Assembly: GCA_003254925.1 (NCBI GenBank)
Contig: QANZ01027534.1
Span: 1 to 64,000 of the forward strand
DNA length: 64,000 nucleotides
Reading direction: 5' to 3'
Source of the DNA: Chamaecrista fasciculata
Taxonomy: Eukaryota > Streptophyta > Magnoliopsida > Fabales > Fabaceae
The notes below the pieces were generated by a model, which was not told the origin of the DNA, did not search any database, and saw only the letters and a list, made by a program, of their open reading frames with translations. Each line of letters starts with the position of its first letter. The stretch's first letter is position 1. Of the stretch, positions 59,653-64,000 are shown piece after piece. Made by a program: the position numbers and the translations under genes.

Positions 59653-60570
59653 ATGTCATCTAGCAACCAAACTTTAAACCCTCATATCACCCTCATCGGT
59701 CAAAATTATCATATTTGGTCGATGAAGATGCAAAGTTTTTTGGAAGCCTATGAACTTTGGAATATCGTGACCCAAGATATACCAATACCTCCTCTTCGAG
59801 AAAACCCTACCTTGGCCCAAATCAAATCCTATAACAAAGAAAAGGCAAAGAGATCCAAAGTCAAGTCACTCATTCAAAATTCAGTTGCAGATTCTGTGTT
59901 CTATAGAATTATGGCGTGCAGTACAGCAAAAGAGGCTTGGGATAGATTGAAAAAAGAATATCAAGGCAATGATCGAACACGTCAAATGCGAGTTTTAAAT
60001 CTGAAAAGAGAATTCGAGTCCTTGAAGATGAAGGAGAATGAAACAATTGTGTGTATGCTGACCAAATTTCTCTTATTGTTAATAATATTAGGCTGCTTGG
60101 TGAAGATTTTCCTGAGAAAAGAATTGTAGAAAAAGTTATTGTAACTCAGGAAAATCTTCACCAAGCAGCCTAATATTATTAACAATAAGAGAAATTCGGT
60201 CCAAAATCTCCTCTCTTGAAGAGTCCAAGGACTTAAATGAAATCTCATTAGGTGAGCTAATGAGCGCTCTTCAAGCGCAAGAGCAAAGAAGGATATTCAG
60301 AGAAGGCACAACAGTTGAAGGTGCTCTTTTGGCACGAACCAGAGGCAAAGAATTCAAGAATAAAGAAGGTAAAAAAATATATCCTCCCTGTCAACATTGC
60401 AAGAAGACTACTCATCTGGAGAAATATTGTTGGTGGAGACCTGATGCTATATGTGGAAATTGCAAGCAAACAGGTCATATTGCAAAGGTATGCAAATCGA
60501 AGAATCAAAATCAACAATTTCAAGTTGTTAAGTCTGAAGTAGAAGAATTATTTGTTGCCTCTTGTTTTTA
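59653..60570 (+). pseudogene. Copia gag remnant, frame-disrupted
   Basis: The N-terminal frame (from 59653) has the copia gag layout: NYHIWSMKMQSFLEAYELW, then AKEAWDRLKKEYQG, and later a zinc knuckle, CGNCKQTGHIAKVC (CX2CX4HX4C), preceded by a second Cys/His group. The frame changes around 60045-60070, and a 51-bp inverted duplication interrupts the middle. The downstream part (60260-60570) reopens in another frame. No functional Gag is expected. Confidence 0.8.
60065..60196 (+). repeat. Perfect 51-bp inverted duplication inside gag
   Basis: Bases 60065-60115 and 60146-60196 are reverse complements with a 30-base spacer. The first arm is in natural gag orientation (coding for an RLLGEDFPEK-like stretch in one frame), so the second is the added copy. 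Confidence 0.92.
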
Positions 60571-60593
60571 AAATGTTAACTCCAACAACAATT

Positions 60594-61039
60594 GGCTTAT
60601 TGATAGTGGATGCACTAATCATATGTCATACAATGAGGCAATTTTCAAAAAACTTGACAAAAGTTTCAACTCCAAAGTGCAAATAGGGAATGGAGAGTCT
60701 CTAGATGTGAAAGGCAAAGGCACGGTTAAAATAAAGACTTTAGCAGGTATTAAACTTATCACTAATGTTTTGTTTGAACTTGATTTAAGTCAAAATTTAT
60801 TAAGTGTTTGTCAGATATTGGAGAAGGGATATTCTCTTGAATTTAAAGAGAAAAATTGTACCATCTTTGATGCTAATGGTATTGCATTACTGAGCATACC
60901 AATGAAGAATAAGAAATTTGTTATGGAATGCAATGAAGTTGAAACCAATGTTCAGAATGTGCCAAAAGCAACAATTGATGGTGAAGCAGTATTTAATGGT
61001 TTTTTTGAAGAAACAAGACCTTTGCAAGATGTACAATAA
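60594..61039 (+). pseudogene. Copia protease / GAG-pre-integrase remnant
   Basis: WLIDSGCTNHMS has the aspartic-protease active-site form (DSG) of copia elements. It is followed by VQIGNGESLDVKGKGTVKIK and LSVCQILEKGYSLEF, typical of the segment before integrase. The catalytic HHCC/DDE integrase is absent; the sequence stops at 61039 and resumes as a short RT-like fragment (~61098-61150). Confidence 0.75.
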
Positions 61040-61312
61040 AATTGCAATCTTGTCATCTTAGAATCTGAAAATGTTTCTAAAACAAGTGATATATCAGTTT
61101 GGCGAAAAGCATCGCAGGAGGAGATTGAGTTAATTATCAAGAACAAAATTCAACCATTGGGATTTTATTTTATTCCAGAAGTTCAACCATCAAAAGAAGT
61201 GATATTGGTTCATTGTCAGTCAAAGGATCAATTTTCTGATTTATTGATGAAGGCAAAATTTGAAGATCATGAAACAAAGATTGAAGTTTGTCACCAAAAT
61301 GCCAAGAAGGAG

Positions 61313-61444
61313 TGTTGACATGTGGCATTTTAGCTCCAATAATATTTTGTTATCTTTATAAATTTGAATAAGTCATCTCTAAGAGATATTGGTTGTTAGG
61401 GTATTTAATTTATTTTATTTTTATAATTAGGATTTAAGATTATT
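61313..61444 (+). repeat. Truncated 3' LTR
   Basis: Matches the first ~130 bases of the 5' LTR up to AAGATTATT, then stops. The last ~185 bases of the LTR are missing, so the 3' target duplication is lost. Confidence 0.85.
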
Positions 61445-61844
61445 CAAGTTGACATCTGTCGCTGTTGATTGATCACAATTTTTGTAAGAAAAACACATTT
61501 CATGGGGCTTAACACTAATAGATTCTACTTGTTTTTTAAAAAGTTGGTGTTCACAAACTTTATTATCTTTCCCTTTTCTTTTTTTTTTCCCAAAATTGAC
61601 ATCATCAACTTCTCCAAATCCAATTTTGTAGGCTGAAGTTTTACATGTCTATATACTTTAATAGAGATTTTTTTTTTCTATAATGTGTAATCCATATTTT
61701 TCTTAGTTATTGTGATAATGAGCTTACATCCAAAATAAATACAAGAAAATATTCATTTTGGGAAGAGATACAAATTGATGAAAAAAATCACTAGCAATCA
61801 TCTTAATTCTCTTTGCTCTTTATTCTTTCAGAAATCAATAGTAT

Positions 61845-62448
61845 TGATCAACCTGGTTTTGGTCGGGGTCATTACCTGGTTCGGTGATGCAACTCTGGGT
61901 CAAAAGCCGCCTGCAAGTCAATGAACGCACAGGGGTGGCCCTGCGATTCACCTCCAATGCTTAAGTTAGTAAGGGATATGAGCTCAATAATCTTAATTGA
62001 CTGAGTAGAGAACGTACCTTTTTCCAATGTGAAGGGTTAACCTTTTATACTGGCTGAGGGTGATCTGGCGTGATCTTGCCATAAATGCCTGGATGCTTGA
62101 TTGTGATCCTGACTGATCTAATTGTGATCCTTGGCTCCCCCGTAGTTTCCTTTTCTGTGAAGGATACCTTGATGGCTAAGGCGCTATCAAGGGAAAGGAT
62201 TTCTGAGTGATTTGCCTTGATTGACAGCGGATCTTGATCGATCCCTGATTGGCTCCTGATTGATTCAGGGAATGTTTCCTTATTCTTCGTTTGTAGGCGC
62301 TCATGTCTTTTGTTACTATGGGCGCTCTCGCCGTTGGCGGAGTTAAGGGCGTTCTCGCCTGCTCAATCCCCTCTGGTTGAGTTTATGGCGTGTTGGGCCA
62401 AGGGCCTCTCCTGCCCTTTGGGCCTCCTGTTTATTGGGCCTATTATCA
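61845..62448. mobile_element. Solo LTR with 5-bp target duplication
   Basis: A 604-base segment begins TGATCAACC and ends TATTATCA, flanked on both sides by AGTAT (61840-61844 and 62449-62453). It is clearly richer in G and C than the surroundings (GGGCGCTCTCGCCGTTGGCG near 62329). TG...CA ends, a 5-bp duplication and no internal genes are the signature of a solo LTR left by recombination. Which LTR superfamily it came from is not clear. Confidence 0.8.
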
Positions 62449-62466
62449 AGTATTATTCAGAAATCA

Positions 62467-62516
62467 GTACTTGTTGATATAGTAGTGACTCTTTGAAGAA
62501 TGTGCAGTCCCTAGGA

Positions 62517-62548
<32 letters not shown>

Positions 62549-63471
62549 GCAGATCGAGCACTTTTTCTCTGAATTTTTTAAAATTTGTCTATAATACCTT
62601 TTAATTTAATTGCTACAGAAGCAATTTTCTTGATGATTTGACTGTAGAAAAACTTGACCTTGAACTTTCAAGAACTTATTCATGTTAAAATCCTTTCTTT
62701 CTTTTTTTTGGGGAGGGGAGGATCTTGAAAGAGTGAGCTGAATCTCTAAAAGTTAAGTGTTTTCAACTTTTAAATATTATTTTTCCAATAAAAAATGACA
62801 CAGTTGGTTAAGGTTTGGACACTTATCTCACAAAGAAATTGGGATGTATTTTCTGTAAGTGTTTACCATCACCTAAACTTTTTTTTTTTATATAAAAAAA
62901 TTGTTAGTGATAATAATAATGAAAAATATTTTATATAAACATTTCAACTTGTATTACCTTTATTTTTTACCAATGATCTAGGCTACATTACATATATGTC
63001 AGAAACTTGTTATAAGCCTTCTTCAAATGAAACTCGGAATTATCTTCGTTCTAATTTGATATATTGTATTGTATCTAGCTTAGGCACTTGACAAATGTGG
63101 ATCAAAGAATCTAAAATCACAACTCGTTCTCCTTGTTTTGATTCTACAGAGAATCTCTTTCTTCTTTTTCTGGGTCAAAGAATCTGAAAACTACATTTAG
63201 GTACTCAAGTTTTTTATCTTCTAGGTGCTCATTGTCTCAGAATTGCAACTTCCAATGCTACCAATTGTCAGTCTTCTTTAATCAAAGTCCAGAAAAAAAA
63301 TAAATGGTATGAGCAAAAATTATGAATAGAATCAACTATCAGACTGAGAGAGCCCTGTCTTGCTGTACAATATGAACCTGCAAGGCTGCAACTAGGTCGC
63401 TGATTCCTCCTTTATTTCAAATTTTTTCCACACATGTATATAGTTGTTGCTAAAGTACCTCAGATTGAAAG
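62467..63471. other. AT-rich intergenic stretch, nothing identified
   Basis: A TA microsatellite at about 62518-62543 and short low-complexity frames. No gene or RNA recognised. Confidence 0.5.
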
Positions 63472-63853
63472 AATAAATTTGGTCCTATATCTTTTGCTCA
63501 GTTCCCAATTTGATTTTATATCTTTTTTTGTTGCACTTTTGGTCTCATTTCTTTGGGTCAGGTCCCAATTCGGTCCTATATCTTTTTTTGTTGCAAATTT
63601 TATCTCATATCTTTGGGTCGATTACAGAATTGATCATATATCTTTAGGTCAAATTTGGAAGTGGTCCCATATACAAAATGATCAACTAACGGTTGGTCTT
63701 TTTGCAAAAGATATAAGACTAATTCTATAACTTAACCAAAACATATGAGACCTGAAATGATACGAGACCAAATTGTGATCTTTTGCAAAGATATAGGACC
63801 AAAAGTGTAACAAAAAAATATACAAGACCAAATTGAGAACTGAACAAACCAAA
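63472..63853. mobile_element. Foldback element of the 'TTTGGTCC' family
   Basis: The left arm (AATTTGGTCCTATATCTTTTG, with TTGTTGCA.. repeated) is mirrored by the right arm (AAAGATATAGGACCAAAAG, AGACCAAATTGAGAACTGA). The outermost pair is TGCTCAGTTCCCAATTTG against CAAATTGAGAACTGAACA. Confidence 0.65.
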
Positions 63854-64000
63854 TTTGCATAAATTAAATGAAACCAAAATGAGAAGAAAGAATTAGGGAT
63901 GATTGTGGATTGGATATAGAATAGGGTACTATAATCTCCATTACCAAATGTGAATTTGAACAACTATCAAAATCAATCATCTATGAACTCAGAATAAAAT

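Larger units (their letters stand above)
59277..61444 (+). mobile_element. Internally deleted Ty1/copia retrotransposon in the NHX 3' region
   Basis: Direct LTRs: 59277-59592 (TGTTGACATGG ... ACA) and a truncated copy 61313-61444. The primer-binding site TGGTATCAGAGTC (59595-59607) matches initiator tRNA-Met. The polypurine tract AAGAAGGAG (61304-61312) abuts the 3' LTR. The interior keeps gag and the protease/GAG-pre-integrase part and a trace of the reverse-transcriptase start (WRKASQEEIELI), but integrase and most of RT are missing. Insertion lies 77 bases after the NHX stop codon. Confidence 0.9.

Noticed and set aside
61838-62455. Element defined by the 11-bp TTCAGAAATCA flanks
   Set aside because: The 5-bp AGTAT duplication with TG...CA ends explains the insertion better; the 11-mer probably pre-dates it.

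Overview
The window is nuclear DNA from a flowering plant. It is AT-rich, most of it is non-coding, and the genes have many short exons with plant-type splice sites. The recognisable proteins are plant families: a GT8 galacturonosyltransferase, a KORRIGAN-type GH9 glucanase, an MLO protein and an endosomal NHX exchanger. Protein similarity and the abundance of foldback repeats carrying 'TTTTGGTCCC' arms suggest a papilionoid legume. That placement is inference from memory, not from a search.

Layout. Five genes, all on the + strand, occupy about a third of the window. A small acidic protein of unknown function lies at 1088-1624 and has a 5'-UTR intron. A 17-kb repeat-rich stretch follows. Its main element is a ~7.0-kb non-autonomous Helitron (7929-14923) carrying a captured WD40 exon; a related copy of the host repeat, without the Helitron, lies at ~34.45 kb. 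A GAUT4-like gene (20220-23655, 9 exons) comes next; ~1.3 kb of its upstream region also exists as an orphan copy at 15.06-16.36 kb. From 23.7 to 39.7 kb there is no intact gene, only nested transposon remnants (hAT and Mutator-like foldbacks, a coiled-coil gene fragment, minisatellites). From 39.8 to 59.2 kb three genes follow closely: KOR1 (40043-43635, 6 exons), MLO13-like (44870-50982, 14 exons) and NHX5/6-like (52960-59200, 22 exons). An internally deleted Ty1/copia retrotransposon starts 77 bp after the NHX stop codon. A solo LTR with a 5-bp target duplication lies at 61.8-62.4 kb, and another foldback element at 63.5 kb.

Function. GAUT4 and KOR1 both act in cell-wall polysaccharide metabolism (pectin synthesis in the Golgi; cellulose synthesis at the plasma membrane). 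MLO is a seven-span membrane protein and NHX5/6 an endosomal Na+(K+)/H+ antiporter. These are separate genes rather than a functional cluster.

I found no unknown biochemical system. The most notable observations are: (i) three introns with U12-type signals in the NHX gene, two of them AT-AC; (ii) the Helitron whose ends are fixed by a related empty site in the same window; (iii) an exact 83-bp copy of a KOR1 exon inside the preceding intron, framed by a 16-bp inverted repeat; (iv) the duplicated GAUT4 upstream region; and (v) an MLO exon whose strongest splice donor would create an in-frame stop.
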